Assembly: GCF_002005305.1 (NCBI RefSeq)
Contig: NZ_CP014782.1
Span: 1,798,001 to 1,862,000 of the forward strand
DNA: 64,000 nt
Origin: Shewanella psychrophila
GTDB lineage: Bacteria > Pseudomonadota > Gammaproteobacteria > Enterobacterales > Shewanellaceae
Direction of reading: 5' to 3'
Shown here: one piece after another, positions 47,840 to 55,110 of the stretch
How the letters are laid out: each line of letters opens with the position of its first letter
Position numbering within the stretch: position 1 is the first letter of the stretch
The notes under the pieces: generated by a model
What the model was told of the DNA's origin: nothing
Database searches by the model: none
What the model saw: the letters and a program-made list of their open reading frames with translations, nothing else
Translations under genes and position numbers: made by a program

Positions 47840-50662
47840 TTATGACTGAGGTAACGCCTTAAAGTTCGACTTATCGATGAGCTCAATGGTATTTCCTTTT
47901 AAACTCAATAGCTCAGGAGCATAACTTAAACTATCGTCTTCAAGCTCTGCCCCCATCTGACTCATTAGCCATTGGATATTGCTATCGGTTAACAAGCCTT
48001 GGTGTGCCTGAGCTTGGATCTCCCGATGAAAACGCTGTCGTACCTCAAGTGGTGTCTCTCTTTCGCCATCGACTCCCACAGAAATGTTAACTTTACTTTC
48101 ACCGCCTAACGCTTTGGCTAAAGCTTCTTCTAACTGCACAATGGCAATATCCGCAGCCAGGTGCTTCTGATTAGGCTTTAATAAGAGAGACAAGGGCTCG
48201 GTAAACTCATGACATACTGAATTCACCGCCAATTGACGCACCCTTCCGCCGACATCGATAGCAGACATCAAACGATACCACTTAAGGTCTATTTCATGGC
48301 CTGTCACCTCCCCTTCTCCCAGAGGGGGAAGCGGCTCAAATGACTGAGTTTGTATTCCTGTCTGTACCTGTTCTTGTCTAGGTGCTTGTGCTGTTAATTG
48401 AGCTTCTACATGAGTCGATGACGATTGATGGACATCTAAATTTTGCTCATAACCACCTGAAGAGCAGGCACTTACAGCCGGCGTTACTTCAACAGGTTCT
48501 TCCCAAGGAGGCCTGTCTTCAATCTCAGATGCTGAAACAGGCTCAGTAACTTGTGTCTTAACTTGAGTCAAAGGTTGGTCTGCACTCACCTGCTCATGTG
48601 GAGCCAGAGCGTCTAGCGAAGACGGTGCTTCACTAAGAGCTTCATTATCAGTTAGCGGTTTTCGCTTAGGAGGGGCAAACTCCTTGCGCTGGGGTTCAGA
48701 CTTTTTTTCACCACTCTCCTCAGGCGTTTTGGCCAGATCCGTGAGCAGTGAGTCTCGCGCCGCTAAGACGGCGTCTAAAATATCGTCTTCCGGATCAAAT
48801 TCTGTTGCTAACTCCGGTTCAGCTCCGCTAGTTGAAGAGTCAACTCTCAACTCTGTCGAAGGCGTCACTGCTTGCTTTACACTATCAGCCGTAGGCAGAC
48901 TTTCAAAAGCTTGGTAATCCCTCTCTTGCTCTTCATTCTCTTGTTGAAAACCATACTGAGCATCGAAGGCAGCATCTTGAGCTAACTGTTCAGGGCTTAA
49001 CAGACTCTGAGGTAAACCAGACTGATTTGTATCAGGCTGGTTTATTTCAATAACACCTTCTTCGGGCGAAGTTACGATTTCTTTTTTGTCATCAACTAAG
49101 CCTGTCGTTTCAGCTTGGCTCTCAGTTTCAGTCTCAGTCTCAGTCTCAGTCTCAGTCTCAGTCTCAGTCTCAGTCTCAGTCTCAGTCTCAGTAAGAGTTT
49201 GGCCAGTGGTGACTTGATTGACAATAGTTTCGTTAGCCATCGGAGACGGCTCAATGACCTCTACCGATTTATCATTCGCCGCAGCATCTGATGCTACAGA
49301 TTTATCAAGGTTTTGCTCTGCAGTGTTAATGCTGCTCTGCTCTACCCCCAGACTCGATGCCTGACTTAAAATGATCGCTTGCTCGCTATTAAGGGCAAGT
49401 AAATCATCTGCCTCATCATCTTGTTCAGCTTGGGTTTGAATTTCTGGCGTAAGTTCAGAAACAGGTTCTGTTTTAGCTAACACAGGCTCGCTAGTAAGCT
49501 TTTCTTGCCTAGCTCCTCTGTTCACAGCTTCGGGCAAAGCCACTTTAGCAGGCTTATCCACCACCCAACGGGTCACAGGTGTTTCAGGCACGAAGGAGAC
49601 GGCCCTCAGCAGCGCCATCTCTAATCCGGACTTAGGATCCGGCGCATGGGGGAGATCTTTCCTCCCCGTCAGTAACAACTGATAATAAAGTTGTACCTGT
49701 TCAGGGCTGAGTTGCTCCGCGAAGACCTTAATCTGTTCACTATAAATGGAAAGCTGAGCCGCTGCGGGTGCAAACTGAGTCAAGGTTATTTGATGCAATA
49801 ATTCCAGTAAACTTCTGAGCACTTCTTGGGGATCTGCACCAAAAGACAAGATTTGGCCTATCACCCCCATTAAATTCTCGATATCCCCTTGGACTAAAGC
49901 ATTAAACAAGGTGATCACATGTTGCTCATCTATACTGCCAAGCATGGTCTGTACTTGAGTCAACTGCACGGTTCCGGCACCGAATGCAATGGCTTGATCT
50001 GTAAGACTCAAAGCATCTCGCATGCTGCCATTGGCCGCTTTAGCCAACAGAGTCAACGCATTTGACTCGAATGTGAGCTGTTCCTGGGTAAGCACATGGG
50101 ACAGCTGGGATGAAATTTCATCCTGAGTCAGGCTTTTCAAGTTAAATTGCAAACAACGAGACAATACTGTCACAGGCAGTCGCTGAGGATCTGTTGTTGC
50201 CAATAAGAATTTAACGTGTTCAGGTGGCTCTTCGAGCGTCTTTAATAACGCATTAAAACTGCTGCGTGACAGCATATGCACTTCATCGATGAGATACACC
50301 TTGAAGCGGCCACGACTGGGACGATACTGCACATTATCGAGCAGTTCCCTGGTATCATCGACTTTCGTTCTCGAGGCCGCATCGACTTCAATCAAATCGA
50401 CAAACCGCCCTTCGGCAATTTCAACACAGCTGGAACACTGACCACATGGAGAGGCAGTTACGCCCTGTTCACAGTTTAGCCCTTTAGCGAATAGCCGAGC
50501 TAAACTGGTTTTACCCACACCTCGGGTGCCGGAAAACAGGTAAGCATGGTGTAATCTTTGCTGAGTGAGCGCATTGGTTAATGCAAGTAAAACATGAGAC
50601 TGACCAACCATTTGCTCAAATGTGGCAGGGCGCCATTTTCTGGCCAACACCTGATATGACAT
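47840..50662 (-). CDS. dnaX: DNA polymerase III tau/gamma subunit DnaX
   Basis: Clamp-loader ATPase (tau, 940 residues) from the ATG at 50662 (MSYQVLARKWRPATFEQ) with GGAG just upstream; the frame to 50728 adds 22 spurious residues. Walker A FSGTRGVGKTSLARL about 45, zinc module CEQGVTASPCGQCSSC, DEVH box YLIDEVHMLSRSSFNALLKTLEEPP. Domain III ends near 370, followed by a very long disordered, Glu/Thr/Ser-rich linker to about 800, then domains IV-V, which bind DnaB and alpha. The linker contains 12 hexamer-encoded Thr-Glu units and, near codons 653-654, a programmed -1 frameshift site that would give a gamma-like short form of 655 residues. Confidence 0.97.
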   Translation of the reverse strand: MSYQVLARKWRPATFEQMVGQSHVLLALTNALTQQRLHHAYLFSGTRGVGKTSLARLFAKGLNCEQGVTASPCGQCSSCVEIAEGRFVDLIEVDAASRTKVDDTRELLDNVQYRPSRGRFKVYLIDEVHMLSRSSFNALLKTLEEPPEHVKFLLATTDPQRLPVTVLSRCLQFNLKSLTQDEISSQLSHVLTQEQLTFESNALTLLAKAANGSMRDALSLTDQAIAFGAGTVQLTQVQTMLGSIDEQHVITLFNALVQGDIENLMGVIGQILSFGADPQEVLRSLLELLHQITLTQFAPAAAQLSIYSEQIKVFAEQLSPEQVQLYYQLLLTGRKDLPHAPDPKSGLEMALLRAVSFVPETPVTRWVVDKPAKVALPEAVNRGARQEKLTSEPVLAKTEPVSELTPEIQTQAEQDDEADDLLALNSEQAIILSQASSLGVEQSSINTAEQNLDKSVASDAAANDKSVEVIEPSPMANETIVNQVTTGQTLTETETETETETETETETETETETESQAETTGLVDDKKEIVTSPEEGVIEINQPDTNQSGLPQSLLSPEQLAQDAAFDAQYGFQQENEEQERDYQAFESLPTADSVKQAVTPSTELRVDSSTSGAEPELATEFDPEDDILDAVLAARDSLLTDLAKTPEESGEKKSEPQRKEFAPPKRKPLTDNEALSEAPSSLDALAPHEQVSADQPLTQVKTQVTEPVSASEIEDRPPWEEPVEVTPAVSACSSGGYEQNLDVHQSSSTHVEAQLTAQAPRQEQVQTGIQTQSFEPLPPLGEGEVTGHEIDLKWYRLMSAIDVGGRVRQLAVNSVCHEFTEPLSLLLKPNQKHLAADIAIVQLEEALAKALGGESKVNISVGVDGERETPLEVRQRFHREIQAQAHQGLLTDSNIQWLMSQMGAELEDDSLSYAPELLSLKGNTIELIDKSNFKALPQS
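48663..48721 (-). promoter_or_regulatory. Programmed -1 frameshift signal in dnaX
   Basis: Slippery heptamer A-AAA-AAG (48707-48701; codons GAA AAA AAG, 652-654). After -1 slippage the next codons are GTC and TGA, so the short product ends KKV at residue 655. A Shine-Dalgarno-like GAGGAG (48721-48716) lies 8 bases upstream. A downstream stem (AGGAG...CTCCT with outer CGC/GCG) begins about 14 bases after it. All three parts parallel the E. coli dnaX signal, and the E. coli peptide context AKKSEP is EKKSEP here. Confidence 0.82.
49122..49193. repeat. Hexanucleotide repeat (TCAGTC)n coding Thr-Glu
   Basis: Ten perfect TCAGTC units flanked by TCAGTT and TCAGTA, twelve 6-base units in all (72 bp). 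On the coding strand they read ACTGAG, giving about 12 Thr-Glu pairs in the DnaX linker. Because the unit is a multiple of three, slippage changes linker length without shifting frame. Confidence 0.97.
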
Positions 50663-50701
50663 GGAACTCCCCAAAGTGTCATTTAGTAAATTCGGGAGCA
50701 C

Positions 50702-50756
50702 GCTCCTCAGTAATCTGCACCATAACATGTCATGTTAACAGGCGCTACTGAGGAGC
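50702..50756. repeat. Nested palindrome upstream of dnaX
   Basis: Outer arms GCTCCTCAGTA (50702-50712) and TACTGAGGAGC (50746-50756) are perfectly complementary; inside lies AACATG-T-CATGTT (50724-50736). It can form a cruciform or RNA hairpin ahead of dnaX. Confidence 0.8.
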
Positions 50757-50760
50757 ATTT

Positions 50761-50926
50761 GTACGCTGTATTATTCGCCGTCAAATTGCTCCATGGCTTC
50801 TAGAGGCTTCTCACCACCGATATCCGTCATAGAGATAACCAGAAGCAACATGATTGACTTAGCCAGCTACCTGCGGGTAATTTTTGTACGCTGTATTATT
50901 CGCCGTTAAATTGCTCCGTGGCTTCT
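50761..50926 (-). pseudogene. Degenerate duplicated fragments of the apt 3' end
   Basis: On the minus strand, after apt, a 41-bp block occurs twice (50761-50801 and 50886-50926, two mismatches). The copy nearer dnaX continues into sequence coding VISMTDIGGEKPLEAME, clearly related to Apt's VISLPDIGGEKRLEAMD; upstream of this it has a stop. These look like decayed tandem duplications of the apt C-terminus, not a functional gene. Confidence 0.75.
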
Positions 50927-50964
50927 GGATTAATAGCCTTCAAAACCACTGAGTTTACGTTGAA

Positions 50965-51519
50965 CTAGTCGCCTTCAAACTCACAAAGTTTAACCAGTTT
51001 AAGATCCATGGCTTCGAGACGCTTTTCACCACCAATATCGGGCAGGGAAATGACAAACGCAGCATGATTGACTTTGCCACCTAGTTTACGGATCAACTTG
51101 ACAGTGGCTTCTATCGTGCCGCCCGTAGCAAGTAAATCATCGACCACTAATACTTTGTCATCAGCAGAGATGGCATCGGTATGCAATTCCAGAACATCTT
51201 GACCATATTCAAGATCATAGCTCTGAGAAATCGTCTCACGCGGCAATTTACCAGGCTTACGCACAGGTACAAAACCGACACCTAGTGCCAAGGCTAAAGG
51301 CGCCCCGAACAGGAAGCCACGAGCTTCAGTACCAACGATTTTGGTAAAGCCTTGATCTTTGTACTCCTCAGCCAGGAGTTCAATGCTTGCTCTATAAGCC
51401 GCAGGCTCTTCAAGCAAACTTGTCACGTCTCTGAAAAGGATCCCGGCTTTCGGGTAATCAGGAATTGTTTTTATGCTCTGTTTTATCAATGCTAAGCTGT
51501 CTTTGTTCATGACCATCAT
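50965..51519 (-). CDS. apt: Adenine phosphoribosyltransferase
   Basis: Salvages adenine to AMP using PRPP. 184 residues. PRPP-binding motif VLVVDDLLATGGTIEA near 128, plus the flexible loop FVPVRKPGKLPRETISQSYDLEYG. The start may be at 51519 or at the ATG at 51510 (MNKDSLALIKQ). Monocistronic; decayed copies of its 3' end lie downstream. Confidence 0.95.
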   Translation of the reverse strand: MMVMNKDSLALIKQSIKTIPDYPKAGILFRDVTSLLEEPAAYRASIELLAEEYKDQGFTKIVGTEARGFLFGAPLALALGVGFVPVRKPGKLPRETISQSYDLEYGQDVLELHTDAISADDKVLVVDDLLATGGTIEATVKLIRKLGGKVNHAAFVISLPDIGGEKRLEAMDLKLVKLCEFEGD

Positions 51520-51662
51520 CTTTTGGTTTGGCTGGCTAATCGCGCCAGCTTTAAAAAATCCGGCTAAAGCTTATGTGTCTTTCAGCATACTTGCAACAAT
51601 CTGCCCTACTAAATAGGACAAAATTTGAGGCATTGAGTCACAGTTTTGCGATATATTCTAAT

Positions 51663-52031
51663 TCAGTCATCTAGTTCAGGGATCTGCTTGAGGTATAAAC
51701 CTAGCCCTATGGCGATGCAGAGCAGCATTACTTTTACCCATATTAATGGTGCGATGGCGATGCTAACGGTAAAGCTGAGTCCACTGACAATATAAGCCTT
51801 CTTCTTTAGCCCTTTGCGGATCCCTCTGTTCTGCGCCCAATCATTCAATGCTTCTGAAAACCAAGGATGAGTCATCAACCAGTTGTGTAGCCGGTCACTA
51901 GAGCGGGCAAAACAGAAGGCGGCGAGTAAAATAAAAGGCACGGTTGGTAATATTGGAAGCGGGATCCCCAGCAAGCCCAGCGCCAAGCTGCATAATCCAC
52001 AAATCAAATAAAAACCACGTTTAAAAGCCAT
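51663..52031 (-). CDS. ybaN: DUF454 inner-membrane protein YbaN
   Basis: 122 residues, two or three TM helices (FYLICGLCSLALGLLGIPLPILPTVPFILLAAFCFARSS region, split here by a loop, then a C-terminal pair). The LPILPTVPFLLLA-type motif is the DUF454 signature. In E. coli ybaN neighbours apt and dnaX, and the same neighbourhood appears here. Function unknown. Confidence 0.85.
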   Translation of the reverse strand: MAFKRGFYLICGLCSLALGLLGIPLPILPTVPFILLAAFCFARSSDRLHNWLMTHPWFSEALNDWAQNRGIRKGLKKKAYIVSGLSFTVSIAIAPLIWVKVMLLCIAIGLGLYLKQIPELDD

Positions 52032-52124
52032 TATCTTCCTTAGCTATTTATTTAGTTGTCAGCTGAGATATTTATAACTTAAATCATCGGTTAACGCACT
52101 AAATTAACGAGCTTAGCCGAAGTC

Positions 52125-52150
52125 AAAAAAAACCACTCAAAAGAGTGGTT
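52125..52150 (-). terminator. Terminator of the 39-residue protein gene
   Basis: AACCACTC-TTTT-GAGTGGTT followed by eight T on the minus strand (two of them in the stem), 50 bases downstream of the small gene. Confidence 0.9.
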
Positions 52151-52199
52151 AATTTACCCAAACAATTACAGGGTATCTAGACTTGTATTAGTCTAAAAA

Positions 52200-52319
52200 T
52201 CAGATGAGTCCGGTAAGTTTCAACCAAGATAAGGTCGCAGGTAAAGTTGGGATCATCATGACTAAGATGAAACCAATGAAATAGATGATGTTAAATGGAT
52301 CTTTAAATGGCTGACTCAT
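52200..52319 (-). CDS. Small single-TM membrane protein (39 aa)
   Basis: MSQPFKDPFN start followed by a hydrophobic stretch (IIYFIGFILVMMIP) and a short C-terminus. AGGAAG sits just upstream of the ATG with ideal spacing, there is a promoter with an embedded FNR box, and a strong terminator follows. This is a complete little transcription unit. I do not recognise the family; small subunits of respiratory oxidases look similar in size, but no sequence match is claimed. Confidence 0.78.
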   Translation of the reverse strand: MSQPFKDPFNIIYFIGFILVMMIPTLPATLSWLKLTGLI

Positions 52320-52345
52320 AACTTCCTCGCTCAATGACTCGGGTA

Positions 52346-52375
52346 ATTTTATTGATCTAGATCAATTTTTGGCAA
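52346..52375 (-). promoter_or_regulatory. Promoter with FNR/EtrA box filling its spacer
   Basis: -35 TTGCCA (52375-52370) and -10 TAAAAT (52351-52346), 18-bp spacer. The perfect FNR consensus TTGATCTAGATCAA (52365-52352) occupies the spacer up to the -10. Binding there would block RNA polymerase, so the small gene is probably on in air and repressed when oxygen is absent. ArcA or CRP can also bind similar sequences. Confidence 0.7.
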
Positions 52376-52476
52376 CATTATAGAGATTTGCCCATTGTTT
52401 AGGAAGCGAGTATTTAACCTTTTTACTGGCATAAATGCTTTTGATTATGATTTTATTAGGAATAATGCTCTTAGCT

Positions 52477-52500
52477 AATATCGATAAGCTCCCGAAGCTT
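52477..52500 (-). terminator. Hairpin after hvfC
   Basis: CGATAAGCT-loop-AGCTTATCG, 9-bp stem between hvfC and the small gene; only a weak U-tract follows on the minus strand, so termination may be incomplete. Confidence 0.5.
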
Positions 52501-52533
52501 ATCGACTCATTAGAACCTATTACGTCAAATCCA

Positions 52534-53280
52534 TTAAGACGGATGTTGTTTCACGACTCCCTTAACGGCGAGTTCAACTAACATGTCTCCACAACCGTGA
52601 GCTAATATCTCCTCTTCCATCTGGGGATAGGTTTGTTTCAGCCAACTGAGTAGATGGTAGAAACTGACAGATTCATATTGGGATAAGTAACCCAATACTT
52701 GGGCCGTTAAAGGGTTGAGCTGCAAGAAAATAACTTCATCCTGTACATCGCGATATAGGCAAAATAACTGCGGAGTTTCGGCTGGAGCAACAGGTCGATA
52801 ATCCTCGCTAATTCGCTGTACATCGAAGCTATATTGCAACACCTTAGCCGTATCAGACAAACACAGTGACACTTGCTCTATCGGCTCTTGGATATTCTGG
52901 TGCAGCGGATTATCTTTAGCGACTGCCACGACCAGCTCCATATATTCATAATGAGCCAGTTCGATAATAAAAACGGGATCACTCTCTTTCAACAGGTATT
53001 CAGACTGGAGAAAAACGACAAATTCCTGAGCTATTTCGATAAATATCGGTGTCTGACAGTCATGGGTCACAAAAAATTCTTGGACTAGCGCTAACCAGTC
53101 TTCTTCTGAATATAAACTTTTCAACACAGGAAATGCACTGGTCACAAAGCCATTAATATTATTGAAAAACAGATCCCGGTAAATCTTCATCCGCCTGGCT
53201 TCTGTGCCCTCAGGTAAAGGACGCGAAGGCTCCTTTATATAATCGATAAATGACTGTTGAATGGCTTCAAAACTCATCAT
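52534..53280 (-). CDS. hvfC: DUF2063 partner protein HvfC (bufferin maturation)
   Basis: 248 residues. N-terminal DUF2063 region (QQSFIDYIKEPSRPLPEGTEARRMKIYRDLFFNNI), then a helical region and a C-terminal winged-helix-like end. In the studied HvfB/HvfC and BufB/BufC pairs this protein recognises the exported precursor peptide and holds it for the multi-iron oxidase. Its start overlaps the hvfB stop by 4 bases (ATGA). No cofactor motif is visible. Confidence 0.85.
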   Translation of the reverse strand: MMSFEAIQQSFIDYIKEPSRPLPEGTEARRMKIYRDLFFNNINGFVTSAFPVLKSLYSEEDWLALVQEFFVTHDCQTPIFIEIAQEFVVFLQSEYLLKESDPVFIIELAHYEYMELVVAVAKDNPLHQNIQEPIEQVSLCLSDTAKVLQYSFDVQRISEDYRPVAPAETPQLFCLYRDVQDEVIFLQLNPLTAQVLGYLSQYESVSFYHLLSWLKQTYPQMEEEILAHGCGDMLVELAVKGVVKQHPS

Positions 53281-54113
53281 GCACTCCTTGAAGTCTGGGA
53301 CAAACCTGCCTGTTGATAACGATGGATTTTGTCTATCTCTTTAAGCAGCACTGGGGTCTTAGGGATATTAAAGTCTCGCTCTAACAAGGTAGGATGTACT
53401 CCATGTACTTGATAACAAGTTTGGAGTAGTTGCCATACAGGTGACACAATATCTGCGCCATGGGTATCGACAATGATATCTTTTGCTTCTTCAAAATGGC
53501 CAGCTATATGAACATAGGCAACGCGCTCTGTCGGCATAGTCCTTAAAAATTCATTGGCATCATAACCATGGTTAATTGAGTTCACATAGATGTTATTCAC
53601 ATCGAGTAGCATTTTACAGTTTGCTTCATCAAGCACTGCAGTGACGAATTCTAGTTCACTCATTTCGGCGCCCGGCGCCGTATAAAAAGACACATTCTCG
53701 AGAATAAGCGGCCTCTCGATAATATCCTCAACTTGCTTTACACGCTTAACCACATGCTTGACCGCCTCCTCGGTAAAGGGGATTGGCATAAGATCATACA
53801 TGTGTCCGGCCCCCGAACAGTAGCTAAGGTGCTCTGAGTAAACCTCGATATTATGCTCATCCATAAAGGCTTTTACATTTTTGACGAACTCTATATCTAA
53901 GGGCGAAGGGCCGCCTATGGACAGAGATAATCCATGGCAAAAGAAGGATTTTTTCTCTGTAAGCTGCCTAAATTGTCGACCATACTTTCCCCCTAAAGTC
54001 ATCCAATTTTCCGGGGCGACCTCGAAGAAATCGATAGCGTTTGGAATAGCGTTGCAAAATTCATCCAACATTTCGCGCCTCAAACCTAACCCCACCTTGG
54101 CTCGTTCAATCAT
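53277..54113 (-). CDS. hvfB: DUF692 multi-iron oxidase HvfB (bufferin maturation)
   Basis: MNIO (multinuclear non-haem iron-dependent oxidase), TIM-barrel, 278 residues from the ATG at 54113 with GGGAG upstream; upstream ATGs at 54125 and 54146 lack proper sites. Family metal ligands are visible in order: FFCHGLSLSI (His), YSEHLSYC (Glu/His), LILENVSFY (Glu), LLDVNNIYVNSINHG (Asp, Asn, His), YVHIAGH (His), VDTHGAD (Asp/His) and LLERD (Glu). In relatives it oxidises Cys of EGKCG motifs into a copper-binding heterocycle (oxazolone/thioamide or thiooxazole). Separated from hvfA by a transcription-terminator-like hairpin. Confidence 0.9.
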   Translation of the reverse strand: MIERAKVGLGLRREMLDEFCNAIPNAIDFFEVAPENWMTLGGKYGRQFRQLTEKKSFFCHGLSLSIGGPSPLDIEFVKNVKAFMDEHNIEVYSEHLSYCSGAGHMYDLMPIPFTEEAVKHVVKRVKQVEDIIERPLILENVSFYTAPGAEMSELEFVTAVLDEANCKMLLDVNNIYVNSINHGYDANEFLRTMPTERVAYVHIAGHFEEAKDIIVDTHGADIVSPVWQLLQTCYQVHGVHPTLLERDFNIPKTPVLLKEIDKIHRYQQAGLSQTSRSA

Positions 54114-54166
54114 ATTCACTCCCATAACCTTTGCCCATATAGCCAATCTCAGCGTTATACTTTAAT

Positions 54167-54203
54167 AAAAACAATTAAGGCCAGTATACACTGGCCTTAA
54201 TTG
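54167..54203 (-). terminator. Attenuator-like terminator between hvfA and hvfB
   Basis: A 14-bp perfect stem (54172-54185/54190-54203) around loop ATAC, followed by five T on the minus strand. Since hvfB has no obvious promoter of its own in the 90 bases after it, partial read-through would set the HvfA:HvfBC ratio. Confidence 0.85.
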
Positions 54204-54259
54204 TCTATTCATTATCCCAAAGGCTGCGCCTCAACAGATAATACAGAATACAGCGTTAC

Positions 54260-54754
54260 TTACATGTCGCCGCCACACTTACCTTCTTTGCCTTTTTTCA
54301 TATCGCCGCCACATTTTCCTTCTTTGGCTTTCTTCATGTCACCGCCGCACTTGCCCTCTGAGGCTTTCTTCATGTCGCCGCCACATTTTCCTTCACCACA
54401 CTTGCCCTCTTTGCCCTTCTTCATGTCACCGCCGCACTTGCCTTCTGAGGCCTTCTTCATGTCGCCGCCACATTTTCCTTCACCGCACTTACCTTCTTTG
54501 CCCTTCTTCATGTCACCGCCACACTTGCCTTCTGAGGCCTTCTTCATGTCGCCGCCACATTTTCCTTCACCGCACTTACCTTCTTTGCCCTTCTTCATGT
54601 CACCGCCACACTTGCCTTCTCCATCGACAAGCTGGTATCCCGCTTCCATCTGACTAAAACCAAATGGATTAGCTTGTGCCTCAGTAGCAAACGCTGAACC
54701 AATAACAACGGTACCAAGGGCAGCAGCAACAGCAGTCTTTTTAACTAAATTCAT
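54260..54754 (-). CDS. hvfA: HvfA/bufferin-type copper-peptide precursor with 12 EGKCG motifs
   Basis: 164 residues. N-terminal Sec signal peptide (NLVKKTAVAAALGTVVIGSAFA-TEAQA), a short linker, then an array of twelve EGKCG units (residues 46-164) separated by GDMKKGK, GDMKKAS or nothing; each has one Cys and there are no others. An 87-bp unit (29 residues) is repeated three times in tandem, ahead of two shorter units. GAAAGGAA just upstream supports the ATG at 54754. In related bufferins/HvfA, such Cys are modified by HvfB/HvfC and the exported peptide chelates copper. This array is longer than in the examples I know. Confidence 0.9.
   Translation of the reverse strand: MNLVKKTAVAAALGTVVIGSAFATEAQANPFGFSQMEAGYQLVDGEGKCGGDMKKGKEGKCGEGKCGGDMKKASEGKCGGDMKKGKEGKCGEGKCGGDMKKASEGKCGGDMKKGKEGKCGEGKCGGDMKKASEGKCGGDMKKAKEGKCGGDMKKGKEGKCGGDM
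54359..54619. repeat. Three 87-bp tandem repeats in hvfA
   Basis: Residues 46-74, 75-103 and 104-132 are identical at protein level, with a few synonymous DNA changes between copies. Each unit carries four EGKCG motifs... counting the third and shared ends, 9 of the 12 motifs lie in the three units and 3 follow. It is a coding repeat, not a CRISPR array. Confidence 0.9.
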
Positions 54755-55110
54755 AATGTATTCCTTTCAAATCAGTAAAGTAGTATAGGTTACCAACCAA
54801 ACTGCATGTCAGCTGGCTTGCATAAGTAGACCTGATGTAGTGCAAACTTATTTCAAAAAAATTAACAAGATCACATTTATGACGCATATTTAAGTACACT
54901 TCAAGCCTAAGTATAATAAATAATCCAATAAATTCAAAAGATAAGGCTATTTTTATCAAGTTAACGCTAAGTAACAGAAACATGTTTTGAATCCCGCTTC
55001 ATCATAAGCTAAAATGCTGCCCGCACAGGCTACAGGACTGATGTTCTATATGCCTAAACCAAGCTAACATCAATGAACTAAACAAGAATGAATCAGACAA
55101 GAGCGAAAAA
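54755..55110. promoter_or_regulatory. hvfA-dusC divergent intergenic region
   Basis: About 356 AT-rich bases. On the minus strand a -10-like TATACT (54787-54782) lies about 27 bases before the hvfA ATG, but no good -35 at 17 bp; the GGTAACC just before it could instead be part of an ECF-sigma-type promoter, as some bufferin operons use. The dusC promoter is not evident. No other gene. Confidence 0.35.

Noticed and set aside
54263..54619. Regular short repeats suggesting a CRISPR array
   Set aside because: Repeats are contiguous, in frame and encode EGKCG units without unique spacers; no cas genes lie nearby.
54201..54653. A 150-codon plus-strand ORF rich in Pro/His/Ser
   Set aside because: It is the mirror of the hvfA repeat array on the other strand; its composition comes from the repeats, it has no ribosome site, and the minus-strand frame has a signal peptide and family motifs.
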